DNA of 64,000 nucleotides, from positions 1-64,000 of the forward strand of contig CANRFN010000013.1 in assembly GCA_947629915.1 (NCBI GenBank), given 5' to 3'. Shown one piece after another: positions 18,825 through 27,287 of this stretch (positions within the stretch are counted from its first letter, which is position 1; the number at the start of each line of letters is the position of its first letter). The notes under the pieces were generated by a model. That model was given only the letters and a program-made list of their open reading frames with translations, made no database searches and was not told where the DNA came from. Position numbers and translations under genes: made by a program. The stretch comes from an uncultured Oscillospiraceae bacterium (GTDB lineage: Bacteria; Bacillota; Clostridia; Oscillospirales; Oscillospiraceae).

Positions 18825-20264
18825 TCAGTCGTCTCCGCCCAGGGCCTCCAGGCCGTAGGTGTTGGCTACCTTGCCCGCCTTGATGTTCTTCACGAGGCTG
18901 GTGAAGACACAGAAGCTGCAGGTGGTGAGGATCACCGCGTAGATGGGCAGGGCACGCCAGGCCAGGGTGGCGTTCAGCACCAGGCCCAGCAGGATGGGGG
19001 TGATGGTCTGGGCGGACATGCTGGCGGCGTAGTAGTACCCGGTGAAGCGGCCGATCTTCTCGGAGGAACACAGCTCCACCACCATGGGGAAGGAGCAGTT
19101 GTGCACCAACGCCATGCCGAAGCCCTTTACCATCCACACCAGGAACAGCAGCTTCGGGAAGACGTGGACGCCGTCCGAGGCCACCTGGCCGGTGGGGGCC
19201 ACAAAGCACATCACGATGAGGCCGCACAGGGTGCAGGCGAGGCCTGTGGAGATGGTCCACTTCCGGCCGATCTTGTCCGCGATCTTACCGGCGGTGGCAA
19301 ATCCCACCACGGAGGCCGCGCCGCCGATGATGGTGAGGGTGCTGGTGGAGCTGGAGGCGGCGTTCAGGTAGTAGATGACGTAGTTGCCGATGTAGGTGCC
19401 GATGGCGTTATCGGACATGAACCACAGGAACTCGGCCCCCAGGATGGCGAGAAGCATCCGCTTGTTCGCCTTGCTCATGGGTCCCTCGTTTACCGGTGTC
19501 TCCACGGCGGCCAGGGTCTCACCCAGGGCCATGTCCTCCTTCATCTCCACGGCGATCTCGTTCTCCTTCACGGTGAAGTACAAGACCAGGGCGGAGATCA
19601 CCATGAGAACACTGGCAATCAGGAAGGGGAGCTCGATGGTCCACAAGTTGCGCTCGCTGTCCGGGGCATTGATGTACTTGCTGAGCACCAGGAAGAGGCC
19701 CAGCACCGTGCCGAACGCGCCGCCCAGATAGCCCATGATGTTGATGACGCCGTTGGCCTTGGCCCGCAGGGGTTTCGGGGTGATGTCCGGCATCAGGGCC
19801 ACCGCCGGGTTGCGGTACATCATCATGAAGATCAGCACGATGGCCATCATCAGGACCATGCCCACGATGTTGTTGTAGTGGAAGAAGAGGGGGATGAACG
19901 GGAAGGCAAACGCCGCCACAAAGGTCCCCACCAGGATGTAGGGCATCCGCTTGCCGATGGGGGTGCGGGTCTTGTCTGAGAGCGTGCCGAACAGCGGCAG
20001 CAGGATCAGGGCGGCCAGGTTGTCGCAGGCCATGATGATGCCCACGATCCACTGCACGTTCAGCAGCTTGTCCGGGTCTGCGCCCTTCAGCTCTGCCGAG
20101 GACATGTTGTACATGCGCCGTGCGAAGATGTCCGTCAGGAAGGTGGGACACCAGGCGTCATATACCTGCCACAGCAGCAGAATGCCGAAGAAGGCAAACC
20201 CGATGAGGAAGGTGCGCTTGTAGTTGAGCTTCAGGGTCCGGGCCGGTCCTACGGGTTTCGTCAC
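18825..20264 (-). CDS. MFS transporter, GPH/SLC45-like (probable sugar or glycoside carrier)
   Basis: A 479-residue, roughly 12-helix transporter. The loop motif GTLSDKTRTPIGKRMPYI between helices 2 and 3 is typical of the GPH/SLC45 branch of the major facilitator superfamily, whose members move sugars with a cation. The start is set at the GTG at 20262-20264 because AAGGAGGAG ends seven bases upstream. The longer frame's ATG at 20304-20306 coincides with the predicted -10 hexamer and has no ribosome site. Substrate is unknown; no glycosidase gene is adjacent. Confidence 0.85.
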   Translation of the reverse strand: MTKPVGPARTLKLNYKRTFLIGFAFFGILLLWQVYDAWCPTFLTDIFARRMYNMSSAELKGADPDKLLNVQWIVGIIMACDNLAALILLPLFGTLSDKTRTPIGKRMPYILVGTFVAAFAFPFIPLFFHYNNIVGMVLMMAIVLIFMMMYRNPAVALMPDITPKPLRAKANGVINIMGYLGGAFGTVLGLFLVLSKYINAPDSERNLWTIELPFLIASVLMVISALVLYFTVKENEIAVEMKEDMALGETLAAVETPVNEGPMSKANKRMLLAILGAEFLWFMSDNAIGTYIGNYVIYYLNAASSSTSTLTIIGGAASVVGFATAGKIADKIGRKWTISTGLACTLCGLIVMCFVAPTGQVASDGVHVFPKLLFLVWMVKGFGMALVHNCSFPMVVELCSSEKIGRFTGYYYAASMSAQTITPILLGLVLNATLAWRALPIYAVILTTCSFCVFTSLVKNIKAGKVANTYGLEALGGDD

Positions 20265-20304
20265 GGGAATCTCCTCCTTGGTTTCTAGTTGAGACTTCCC
20301 TCCC

Positions 20305-20333
20305 ATTGTATCATCTGGGGGACCGCTTGGAAA
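20305..20333 (-). promoter_or_regulatory. Promoter of the MFS gene
   Basis: On the minus strand: TTTCCA (20328-20333), 17-base spacer, TACAAT (20305-20310) preceded by TGA (extended -10). Its position supports the GTG start at 20264. Confidence 0.5.
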
Positions 20334-20410
20334 CAGAACACGAAAAATTTGGAAGATCTGCCAACAGAGAGAACAAAGAGGCAAGTTTTGCACCCGCGGG
20401 ACAGAGCAAA

Positions 20411-20443
20411 ACGGCAGCCCCGGCCGGACGCCGGGGCTGCCGT
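20411..20443 (-). terminator. Terminator of the SGNH/DUF4358 operon
   Basis: A 13-bp stem (20411-20423 with 20431-20443), seven-base loop, then TTTTG on the minus strand, 30 bases after the DUF4358 stop codon. Confidence 0.85.
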
Positions 20444-20472
20444 GTGCTGTCTATGTCATGGTCTGAGGGCGC

Positions 20473-21057
20473 TCAGGGAAGCTGGGGGACGAGGCTATCG
20501 TACACCGTCTGCACCCCGTCGATGTTGGAGGTGATCAGCAGGGCCACCGTGTTCCCGTCCCGGCGCACCACCCCTGCCTCCAGGATGGGCAGGTTCTCCG
20601 CGAGATAACTCTGGGCGCCATCGATCCGGCGGGCGAGCCACTGCTCCAGTTTGGCCTGCACGTCCTGGGCCGCGGCATCGTCTACCGCGGACACGATCAC
20701 GATCTCATCCGGGTCTGTCCCCTGCTCCACGAGATAGTACACCGCATCCGTGTACTGCTCCGGCTTCACCCCGATGTTGTCCAGCAGGTAGGGGTCCGCC
20801 ATCTCCACCATGCCGGGAAAGGCCGCCACAGCCGCAATCGCCTGATAGACCTCCTCCGGGGTGAGAGGTTCCGGTGCAGGCGTTGCCTCCGGCGTGGGCT
20901 CCGGGGTGGCCTCCGGCGCAGGCTCCGCGGTCTGGGACACCGCCGGCGCCTCTGTCTGCTGGGCGGGGCTGGGGGGCTCCCCGCCCCCGCCGCAGGCCGC
21001 AGCGGTCCAGAGCAGCAGGGCCGCCAATGTCAGGGTCACCAGTCTATTCTTCCGCAT
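20473..21057 (-). CDS. DUF4358-like secreted protein, probable lipoprotein
   Basis: A 194-residue exported protein. Residues 1-22 are a signal sequence ending AAAC, an imperfect lipobox, so lipid attachment is likely but not certain. A Pro/Glu/Ala/Thr-rich linker follows to about residue 65. The folded part ([14 protein letters not shown] onward) resembles the DUF4358 family, whose function is unknown. Its start lies within the last 14 bases of the SGNH hydrolase gene, so the two are translationally coupled. The pairing suggests a joint role at the cell surface. Confidence 0.75.
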   Translation of the reverse strand: MRKNRLVTLTLAALLLWTAAACGGGGEPPSPAQQTEAPAVSQTAEPAPEATPEPTPEATPAPEPLTPEEVYQAIAAVAAFPGMVEMADPYLLDNIGVKPEQYTDAVYYLVEQGTDPDEIVIVSAVDDAAAQDVQAKLEQWLARRIDGAQSYLAENLPILEAGVVRRDGNTVALLITSNIDGVQTVYDSLVPQLP

Positions 21058-22018
21058 GGTCTCCGCTCCTCTCTGCCGCGTAATCTCGCAGGGTCTGCAC
21101 CACGGCCGCGGCGCCGTCTGTGCTCAGGTGGACGAAGCCGTCTCCGCAGAGGGCCTCGGGCAATGCCCCGTTCTCGTCTGCCAAGGTGGCATAGAGATCC
21201 ACATAGGGGATGTCGTCCTCGGCGCACATCTGCCGGAGGGCCTCCACAAAGGACAGGATCAGGGCGTTGTTGAACTGGCGGTTGGGGGTGTAGTCCGGCA
21301 GCCAGGCGGAGTTGAGCTTGGGCGGGTTGGTGATGAGGATGATCTCCGTCCCCGGCACCGCCTCCCGCAGCCGCGCCACCAAGGTCCGGTACTGCGCGAT
21401 GATGTCCTCCACCACCGGGTCCGCGGCGGCCAGGTCGTTGAGACCCAGCAGGAGGAAGATCCGGGTGGGCTGGATAGAGGCCGCGATCTCCTCCAGTCTG
21501 TGGTCCTCCCCCTGATAGGTGTACTTCACCCAGGCGCTGTCATAGTCCACCAGCTGGCCGATGCTGATGCCCCGGTCGTCTGTGAGAAAGCGGGCATCGC
21601 TGAGCATGGGTCCGCTCTGCCGCTGGGCCGCCACATACCGCTGCACCCCCACCATGATGGAGTCCCCCACGATGAGTGCGCCGTCAAAGAAGGCATCGGG
21701 AGAGGTTGAGGCAGGTGCCTGGGTGGGCTCGGCAGCCGGTTCCTCGGTGGGCTCGGGCGTGGGTTCCGGGGTGGGTTCCGGCGTAGGCTCTGGAGTGGGC
21801 TCCGGGGTTGGTTCAGGCGTAGGTTCGGGCGTAGGCTCGGGCGTTGGCTCGGGCGTAGGTTCAGGCGTGGGCTCAGGAGTAGGTACAGGCGTGGGTTCCA
21901 TTGTGGGCGCTACCGTGACCTCCGGGGTGGGGGCGGTGGTGGTCTTGGACACCGCCGGCCCGCAGGCGCACTGGAGCAGCAGAAGTGCCGCCAGCAGCAG
22001 CACGGAACATCTTCTCAT
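21044..22018 (-). CDS. Exported SGNH/GDSL-family hydrolase with TPEP linker
   Basis: A 324-residue protein. Signal sequence with a Cys-rich end (LLLLQCACG), then a spacer of about 60 residues built from TPEP repeats, which would span the wall, then an SGNH esterase-like domain. GDSIMVG carries the expected nucleophile Ser, LLLGLNDL fits the Asn block and YVDLYATL...DGFVHLS carries the Asp/His pair. Such enzymes add or remove acetyl or other acyl groups on glycans. The start at 22018 has an AAGGA site and a consensus promoter just upstream; the longer frame to 22144 would cross that promoter. First gene of a two-gene operon. Confidence 0.82.
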   Translation of the reverse strand: MRRCSVLLLAALLLLQCACGPAVSKTTTAPTPEVTVAPTMEPTPVPTPEPTPEPTPEPTPEPTPEPTPEPTPEPTPEPTPEPTPEPTPEPTEEPAAEPTQAPASTSPDAFFDGALIVGDSIMVGVQRYVAAQRQSGPMLSDARFLTDDRGISIGQLVDYDSAWVKYTYQGEDHRLEEIAASIQPTRIFLLLGLNDLAAADPVVEDIIAQYRTLVARLREAVPGTEIILITNPPKLNSAWLPDYTPNRQFNNALILSFVEALRQMCAEDDIPYVDLYATLADENGALPEALCGDGFVHLSTDGAAAVVQTLRDYAAERSGDHAEE

Positions 22019-22055
22019 GGTCTCATCCTTCCATCGGGATCTCCGGGATACTGGG

Positions 22056-22084
22056 AGTATATGCCCTCTGGGAGAGGCTGTCAA
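22056..22084 (-). promoter_or_regulatory. Sigma-A promoter of the SGNH/DUF4358 operon
   Basis: On the minus strand: TTGACA (22079-22084), 17-base spacer, TATACT (22056-22061). Near-perfect consensus, about 38 bases before the start codon. Confidence 0.88.
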
Positions 22085-22104
22085 GAGAAGGGAAACAGAG
22101 AACA

Positions 22105-22131
22105 GCCCGGGGAGAAGGGCTCTCCCCGGGC
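22105..22131 (-). terminator. Terminator after the small HTH gene
   Basis: An 11-bp stem (22105-22115 with 22121-22131), five-base loop, then a moderately U-rich run (TGTTCTCTGTTTC) on the minus strand, just beyond the stop at 22141. Confidence 0.65.
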
Positions 22132-22140
22132 AATACTGTC

Positions 22141-22419
22141 TCAAGTGGTGGGCACACCTGTCCCCGCCATAGCCTCAGCGGCCTTCCGCTGCTTGTCCAT
22201 GGCGTATGTGATCCCCCGCATGCGGGTCTCCCCCAGGATGTCCGGGTCGATGTCGCACTGCAGGAAGATCTCACGGGGCGAGATTCCCTCTCGCCGCATC
22301 TGCTGGAACCGCTGGCGGAACGCCTCGTTGAAGCGCACCGTCTTCTCGGTGACAGAGGCCACATAGGGGCTGGCAGCCAGGCGCCGGCGCTCCGCCTCTG
22401 TGAAGAACTGGGCATGCAT
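22141..22419 (-). CDS. Small HTH protein resembling transposase-associated orfA proteins
   Basis: A 92-residue protein. The pattern [20 protein letters not shown] followed by [19 protein letters not shown] resembles small helix-turn-helix proteins found beside IS3-like transposases, in which a helical domain recognises element ends. No transposase reading frame follows, so this is either a domesticated DNA-binding protein or an insertion-sequence remnant. The start at 22419 is set by GGAGG (22427-22431) seven bases upstream. Confidence 0.55.
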   Translation of the reverse strand: MHAQFFTEAERRRLAASPYVASVTEKTVRFNEAFRQRFQQMRREGISPREIFLQCDIDPDILGETRMRGITYAMDKQRKAAEAMAGTGVPTT

Positions 22420-22601
22420 GGGGATACCTCCAATCGTCAACGTTAGGTATCAGCTATTATACACTACCTTTCGCCGGATTTCCACTATTTCATTTCCATA
22501 TTTGGTGGATAGTTTCCGTATTTTTCCTTTCTAGCAGTTTTTCTGCGTTTCGCAGCTTTTCTTTGGACCCAGAAGACAACTGAGGGCAAAAAACAACACC
22601 C

Positions 22602-22629
22602 GGCATCTGGGGAGGATACCCCAGATGCC
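22602..22629 (-). terminator. Terminator ending the 312-bp repeat array
   Basis: An 11-bp stem (22602-22612 with 22619-22629), six-base loop, followed on the minus strand by GGGTGTTGTTTTTTG. Variants of this hairpin recur in the other repeat units at about 22915-22941 and 23227-23253. Confidence 0.75.
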
Positions 22630-22649
22630 GAGTGCATTCAAGACTCTCT

Positions 22650-22949
22650 CTAGGGAGCCTGCTCCCCACTGGCCTGGTAGTACAACGCCCGCTGCCTGTC
22701 AGACAGAAACAGCTTATCCATTGCCTCTTCGGTGCTGTACCCGTTCTGCTTCTTCTGCTGAAGCACGATCTCGAAGATCGCTTTGCCAGCACCGCGGTTC
22801 TTCATGACTTCGCGCATATTGTACACCTTTTGTCTCCTCCGTTGGTTTTCCTCCACCTGATAGGTGAGCCACCCTGGGCCTCCCGTGATGACCGCAACCG
22901 CCCGCTTCAGCACCAGGCATTTGGGGGTAGCCCCAGATGCCGAGTGCAT
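22650..22949 (-). pseudogene. Second downstream copy of the Rpn-like C-terminus
   Basis: A 99-codon open frame. Codons 1-17 are translated spacer from the previous unit (MHSASGATPK...); from VAVITGGPGW on it matches the C-terminal part of the Rpn-like protein, including FEIVLQQKKQNGYSTEEAMDKLF. It lacks the nuclease core. It could still make a short C-terminal protein, but no good ribosome site precedes its ATG. Confidence 0.65.
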
Positions 22950-22961
22950 TCAAGACTCTCT

Positions 22962-23261
22962 CTAGGGAGCCTGCTCCCCGCTGGCCTGGTAATACAGCGC
23001 CCGCTGCCTGGCAGACAGAAACAGCTTGTCCATTGCCTCTTCGGTGCTGTACCCATTCTGCTTCTTCTGCTGAAGCACGATCTCGAAGATCGCTTTGCTG
23101 GCCTCATAGTCCGCAATGACCTTACGCATATTGCACACCTTTTTGTCGCCTCCGTTGGCTTCCTCCACATGATAGGTGAGCCACCCTGGGCCTCCCGTGA
23201 AGACCGCAACCGCCCGCTTCAGCACCAGGCATTTGGGGGTAGCCCCAGATGCCGAGTGCAT
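22962..23261 (-). pseudogene. First downstream copy of the Rpn-like C-terminus
   Basis: As the neighbouring copy: 99 codons, spacer-derived start, then the Rpn-like C-terminus with its own substitutions (CNMRKVIADYEASKAIFE). The reading frame has stayed open in both copies, which is notable if they are not translated. Confidence 0.65.
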
Positions 23262-23273
23262 TCAAGACTCTCA

Positions 23274-24269
23274 CTAGGGAGCCTGCTCCCCACTGGCCTG
23301 GTAGTACAGCGCCCGCTGCTTGGCAGACAGAAACAGCTTGTCCATTGCCTCTTCGGTGCTGTACCCGTTCTGCTTCTTCTGCTGAAGCACGATCTCGAAG
23401 ATCGCTTTGCCAGCACCGTGGTTCTCCATGACTTCGCGCATATTGTACACCTGCTTGTCACCTCCATCGGTCTTTTTCTCCACCCGATAGTTAAGATAGT
23501 CTGGGTCTCCCGTCAAGACCGCAAACAACTGCATCAGCTCGTTCAGGTGAATGACCTTTGCCTCGCTGAAGTCAATCGACTCTCCCGTCCGCAGCTGGAC
23601 CAGCAGTTCCGCCACATAGCGAAAGTCGCTCTTCATCAGCTCCAGCTGCTCCGGCGTGGTAAAGGCCACATCCGCAACGAACATATTGCCGTCCTTAAAC
23701 GTAGGTCTTCCAGACTCCGGCAGCAAAGCGATCTCCTGCGGAAAGTTGTCCACCTCAGAGATCATGTGGTTTTCCTTCCACCGGTGAAAGCTGTAGTTGA
23801 GAACCAGGTGCAACTCCGGATGCACCAGCGTGTCCTGCTTCGCCTCCCGCGGAAGCACTACCGGCATGTTGTATTCTGCCTCGTTTTGCGCCCGCATCAA
23901 GTACAGTTTCCGCTCGGCAGACCGCGCATGCAGAAGCTGCTTCTGATAGCCAGCTCCATCGTAAACTCTCTCACGGATGACCATGTGGTTGTCCGATTCC
24001 GTCATGTTCTCGATGGTCGTATAGTACTTCGGATACACCTGGCCATACTTCCCATCGACGAGTTTCACATGCCTGTTGACCCACAGCTTTCTCATATCCT
24101 GCGTCAGGCCATGCGGATTCATTCCATCAGCAGTCACAAGCCGCGGGTCCAGAGAGAACAGGTCATTCGGATCCATGAAACCAGCGCCAAGCGAATACGC
24201 ATTGTAAACGTCGGCATACACATCGTCATATTCGAGCAGCGAAAAGTCTCTCAGGTCTATCTCTGCCAT
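23274..24269 (-). CDS. Rpn-like PD-(D/E)XK recombination-promoting nuclease/putative transposase
   Basis: A 331-residue protein. RAQNEAEYNMPV and the following helix look like the core of Rpn-family (transposase_31/PD-(D/E)XK) proteins. The segment KSDFRYVAELLVQLR, then ELMQLFAVLTGDPDYLN, then VYNMREVME matches the usual C-terminal half of that family in Clostridia. Rpn proteins are DNA nucleases linked to RecA-independent horizontal exchange and, in some genomes, to phage defence. A good ribosome site (GGAGAAC) and a clear promoter precede it. Its 3' end is duplicated twice downstream. The family assignment is by eye from motif order; the exact catalytic residues are not certain. Confidence 0.6.
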   Translation of the reverse strand: MAEIDLRDFSLLEYDDVYADVYNAYSLGAGFMDPNDLFSLDPRLVTADGMNPHGLTQDMRKLWVNRHVKLVDGKYGQVYPKYYTTIENMTESDNHMVIRERVYDGAGYQKQLLHARSAERKLYLMRAQNEAEYNMPVVLPREAKQDTLVHPELHLVLNYSFHRWKENHMISEVDNFPQEIALLPESGRPTFKDGNMFVADVAFTTPEQLELMKSDFRYVAELLVQLRTGESIDFSEAKVIHLNELMQLFAVLTGDPDYLNYRVEKKTDGGDKQVYNMREVMENHGAGKAIFEIVLQQKKQNGYSTEEAMDKLFLSAKQRALYYQASGEQAP

Positions 24270-24285
24270 ACGTTCTCCTTCATAG

Positions 24286-24314
24286 ATTCTACATCAGTTC
24301 TCCAAGTTTTTCAA
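24286..24314 (-). promoter_or_regulatory. Promoter of the Rpn-like gene
   Basis: On the minus strand: TTGAAA (24309-24314), 17-base spacer, TAGAAT (24286-24291). The start codon follows 17 bases after the -10. Confidence 0.8.
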
Positions 24315-24440
24315 GTGTTATTTTCGATTTTTCTGCCAGGTTTTCAGCAGCTTGTTAAAACAATAGATTATTTAATGCCAGTACTGGCGAACAGATTGTT
24401 TGTGTATGACATTTTAAAATCTATCATTATATATGAATAT

Positions 24441-24725
24441 TTAGCCAAGCGGAGGCCCGGTCCCATACCGGATGAGATCCAGTCTCAGCCTGTGGACTGC
24501 ACACCAGACGCCCGGCATCCACACAGCCAGGTGTACCGGTTCGCGCCTCTCGCTCCCTTTCCGGGAGATCAAGAGGGCGTCATCGCTCACACAGCGGAGC
24601 ATCGGCGCCATCGGATAGAGAATCAGGACATACGAATACGCACAGAGCCCGAGCACGCTGCTGTACACCAGCAGAACCAGCAGGACAGCCGTGAGCAGCA
24701 AACACAGCGAGCGCATCCCCTTCAA
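24441..24725 (-). CDS. Small membrane protein of unknown function
   Basis: A 94-residue frame, starting at TTG (24725) because AGGAGG (24734-24739) lies eight bases upstream. One long hydrophobic stretch (LCLLLTAVLLVLLVYSSVLG onward) is followed by a short soluble tail. I do not recognise a family. An extended -10-like TATGAT and a short palindrome (24886-24901) lie upstream. It could be a chance frame; confidence is modest. Confidence 0.4.
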   Translation of the reverse strand: MKGMRSLCLLLTAVLLVLLVYSSVLGLCAYSYVLILYPMAPMLRCVSDDALLISRKGSERREPVHLAVWMPGVWCAVHRLRLDLIRYGTGPPLG

Positions 24726-24885
24726 TCTGCACACCTCCTCCAGGACCAGCGTTGTGGGATCCGTCAGCAGCGTTTGCACATCACCGGCAGCGTAAACCCC
24801 GTGCCGGGGCTGTCGCCCAAACAACCTGCTGAGAGCACTTGGCTGGGTCCTTCTCTTAAGATGTGCCCATCATAGCATACGATGA

Positions 24886-24901
24886 GTCCCATAAATGGGA
24901 C
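24886..24901. promoter_or_regulatory. Short palindrome GTCCCAT-AA-ATGGGAC, possible operator
   Basis: Perfect seven-base arms around AA. It overlaps where a -35 would sit for the TGC-TATGAT extended -10 on the minus strand, upstream of the small membrane protein. No regulator gene is adjacent. Confidence 0.4.
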
Positions 24902-25031
24902 TTATCTCCGATTTTCTCAAAATTTTTACTGTGCCGCAATGCACGATTCTTTTCCAACTTTTGGCACTCTCCGGTTACCGGATGCCTTTCCGTCCTACGC
25001 GCCGCACCCTCCACCGCATCGATACAAAAAA

Positions 25032-25058
25032 ACAGCACCGGCGCTTGTCCGGTGCTGT
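25032..25058 (-). terminator. Terminator of the surface-polymer operon
   Basis: A 10-bp stem (25032-25041 with 25049-25058), seven-base loop, then a run of seven T on the minus strand, 18 bases after the ligase stop codon. Confidence 0.92.
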
Positions 25059-25075
25059 CTGCAGATGGGAATGTG

Positions 25076-26650
25076 TCAGGCCTTTTCCAGGGCGGCCTGC
25101 TTGGAGAAGCGGCTGGCCGCGGCCAAAAGGCCTGTGAGGATGAAGAGGGTGTACATCACCCTGGGGTAGAAGATCACGTACTCGAAGGCGGCCACCAGGG
25201 CGATGCCCACGAGAGAGCTGCCCCCTGCGATGAGAAAATAGCGGAGGAAACCGCTGCTCCGCACGCCGCTTCGAATCGCGGTCCGGATGGTGGTGAAGGT
25301 GTAGCTGAGATACCCCACCAGGCCCAGAATGCCCATCTCCACCCAGACCTCCAGGTACACCATGTGGGCGTGGGCGGCGGTGTAGTACTGGGTGTGGCAT
25401 GCGGCGTCAAAGAGGGGCTTGAAGTTGCCCGGGCCCAGGCCGGCGCCGAAGATGGCGCAGTTGTGGAGCATGTCCAGCACGCCGGTCCACACATAGATCC
25501 GGTACTGGGAGGAGGAGTCCGTGGTGGTGCCGATAGTGAGGATGCGGTTCAAAATAGTGGCGGGCAGCATGGGGATGGCCGCCACCCCCAGCAGGAACAG
25601 GGCGGGCAATACCTGCTTTTTCTCCACGAAGACGTACACCGCAGCGGTGAGGACGATGCCCATCCAGCTGGAGCGGGAGTACGTCATGAGCAGGGCCGCC
25701 ACCGGGAACGCCAGGCCGATATAGGCGTAGAAGCGCTTGTGCTTGTCCTTCAGGGTGAACACCCAGGCGGCGCACACCGGCAGGAGCAGCACGATGATTT
25801 CCGCGTAGTTGTTGGGGTTCTCAAAGAAGGAGTACACCCGGCCGGGCATATCCTTGTTCAGGGTGATGTCAGTGAGGCTGGGGTCCACGGGGACACCCTG
25901 GATGCGCTGGATCACGGCGTAGATGCCGCCGATCACCAGGGCCGCGTAGAGGAAGGCCAAAATGGTGCGGAGCTTTTTCTCTGTGTCGATCTCCCCCAGC
26001 AGCACCAGGCAGAAGAGGAAGGCGGCGAGATAGAAGGTGAAGACCCGGCAGGCCTCCCCCACATCGCCGGCCCCGGCAACGCCCAATACGGTGGCCGTCA
26101 TGAAGATCAGCAGCGGGAATCCGATCTGCTGCACCCGGAGCAGGGGCTTTCCCTGGGCGGCGGCGGAGCAGAACCGGACGAACAGCAGGGCGAAGGCAAA
26201 GAGCAGGCCGAACGCGTTGCGCCAGAGGTCTCCCGGGATGATGAACATCACGAGGAAGACCGCCCCGATGGCGTGCTCCGGTCCAAACGTCCCGATTTTC
26301 GCCAGCTGCCGCTGGACAAAGTTCACCGTGGCGGAGCCCTGCACCACCGGGATCAGCTTGGCCCCTGCCTGAGGCAGGAACGCCAGCAGCCGGTTCACCA
26401 GGGAGATCACCACAGAGTTCTCCATGAGGGAGCTCTCCGGCTGATCGGTGGTGATCTGCGTACCAAGGTTGCTCTTCAACATCACCCGGCGGATGGCGCC
26501 GTATGCGTTCCGGCACACCCGATAGAAGCAGCTCTCCTGGAATGCCGCCCAGAGCCACAGGACGAGATGGTATATCCCGCTCTCCCGCACCAGTTCTTCC
26601 AGCCTGTCCAGCCAGACCGGCAGGACATCCGAAATAAAACCGGTTATCAT
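25076..26650 (-). CDS. O-antigen ligase/Wzy-type polymerase family membrane protein
   Basis: A 524-residue protein with about 11-12 membrane helices. The family signature in the large outer loop is present: YSRSSWMGIVL, GLGPGNFKPLF and AAHAHMVYLEVWVEMGILG. In this family the enzyme joins or polymerises lipid-linked glycans on the outer face of the membrane. An N-terminal extension of about 110 residues precedes the first helix. A GAGGAG site precedes the start. It is the last gene of the GT4-DUF4330-ligase operon and lies 12 bases after the DUF4330 gene. Polymerase versus ligase cannot be decided here. Confidence 0.82.
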   Translation of the reverse strand: MITGFISDVLPVWLDRLEELVRESGIYHLVLWLWAAFQESCFYRVCRNAYGAIRRVMLKSNLGTQITTDQPESSLMENSVVISLVNRLLAFLPQAGAKLIPVVQGSATVNFVQRQLAKIGTFGPEHAIGAVFLVMFIIPGDLWRNAFGLLFAFALLFVRFCSAAAQGKPLLRVQQIGFPLLIFMTATVLGVAGAGDVGEACRVFTFYLAAFLFCLVLLGEIDTEKKLRTILAFLYAALVIGGIYAVIQRIQGVPVDPSLTDITLNKDMPGRVYSFFENPNNYAEIIVLLLPVCAAWVFTLKDKHKRFYAYIGLAFPVAALLMTYSRSSWMGIVLTAAVYVFVEKKQVLPALFLLGVAAIPMLPATILNRILTIGTTTDSSSQYRIYVWTGVLDMLHNCAIFGAGLGPGNFKPLFDAACHTQYYTAAHAHMVYLEVWVEMGILGLVGYLSYTFTTIRTAIRSGVRSSGFLRYFLIAGGSSLVGIALVAAFEYVIFYPRVMYTLFILTGLLAAASRFSKQAALEKA

Positions 26651-26662
26651 CGTCTACTCTCC

Positions 26663-27238
26663 TCAGGTCTCCTCGTCCACATGGCCGTATTCCGGGATCT
26701 CGGTGCCGGCATACGGGCTCTCGGAGAGCTTGGTGAAGCTCCGCACGGACATATAGTACTTGCCCTCGCCCACGCGAAGCACCAGGGTGTGGCCCAGGGA
26801 GAGGATCAGGTTGTCGTAGGTGGTGACGCCGTTTCCGTTGTCTGCGGCGTCAATGATGGTAACCAGGGTAACTGCTCTCTGGTCGTCCCGGGTGGCCCGC
26901 ACCATCTGGCCGGCATCGTTGGTCTGCCAGAAGACGGAGGGCTGGAGGTCGTAGTCCAGGAGGGCGCCCATATTCAGGCGCATGCTGTCATCGGTGATCC
27001 GGTCTCCCACCTGGAGGGTGTCTGTCACCCAATTGTACGAGTTGTCGCAGTAGTACTCGATCACATAGGGCTCGTAGACCAGGTCCTCCTTGGGGTCCTC
27101 GGTCTGGGCGGGGCCGGTGATGCGGAGGAACAGGAACACCGCCGCCAGGATGACCACAGCCAGGACAAGCCCATCTATGATGTTGAATTTCCACTTCTTG
27201 GAGTCCTTCTTAACTCCGGTATTGCTCTTGTTTGCCAC
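26663..27238 (-). CDS. DUF4330 membrane-anchored protein
   Basis: A 191-residue protein with a Lys/Asn-rich cytoplasmic start, a single helix at about 21-41 (NIIDGLVLAVVILAAVFLFL) and an extracellular part of about 150 residues. The KFNIIDGLVLAVVILA start matches the DUF4330 family, which often sits beside polysaccharide genes. Its role is unknown; here it lies between a glycosyltransferase and an O-antigen-ligase-like gene, so a helper role in export or polymerisation is plausible. Confidence 0.75.
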   Translation of the reverse strand: MANKSNTGVKKDSKKWKFNIIDGLVLAVVILAAVFLFLRITGPAQTEDPKEDLVYEPYVIEYYCDNSYNWVTDTLQVGDRITDDSMRLNMGALLDYDLQPSVFWQTNDAGQMVRATRDDQRAVTLVTIIDAADNGNGVTTYDNLILSLGHTLVLRVGEGKYYMSVRSFTKLSESPYAGTEIPEYGHVDEET

Positions 27239-27287
27239 AAAACTTCAACTCCTTATCTTGGTGAGGCAATTGTCTCGTGAAATGCCC

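Larger units (their letters stand above)
22619..23520 (-). repeat. Three tandem 312-bp units made from the 3' end of the Rpn-like gene
   Basis: The same landmark (CCCCAGATGCCGAGTGCATT) starts at 22619, 22931 and 23243, so the period is exactly 312 bases. Each unit carries the last 80-odd codons of the nuclease gene, its stop codon and a terminator-like hairpin. The third unit is the true gene end. The units differ by scattered substitutions (for example KNRGAG, IADYEAS and ENHGAG at the same place), so they are not brand new. Confidence 0.88.

Noticed and set aside
21730..21905. Short tandem repeats that could suggest a CRISPR-like array
   Set aside because: They are codons for TPEP repeats in the SGNH protein linker: period of 12 bases, no spacers.
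22619..23520. 312-bp tandem units as an insertion sequence or CRISPR
   Set aside because: No terminal inverted repeats, no transposase, units far too long; they are copies of a gene's 3' end.
24863..27280. Long plus-strand frame (805 codons) opposite the ligase and DUF4330 genes
   Set aside because: Shadow of GC-rich coding sequence; His/Gly/Val-rich composition without domains.
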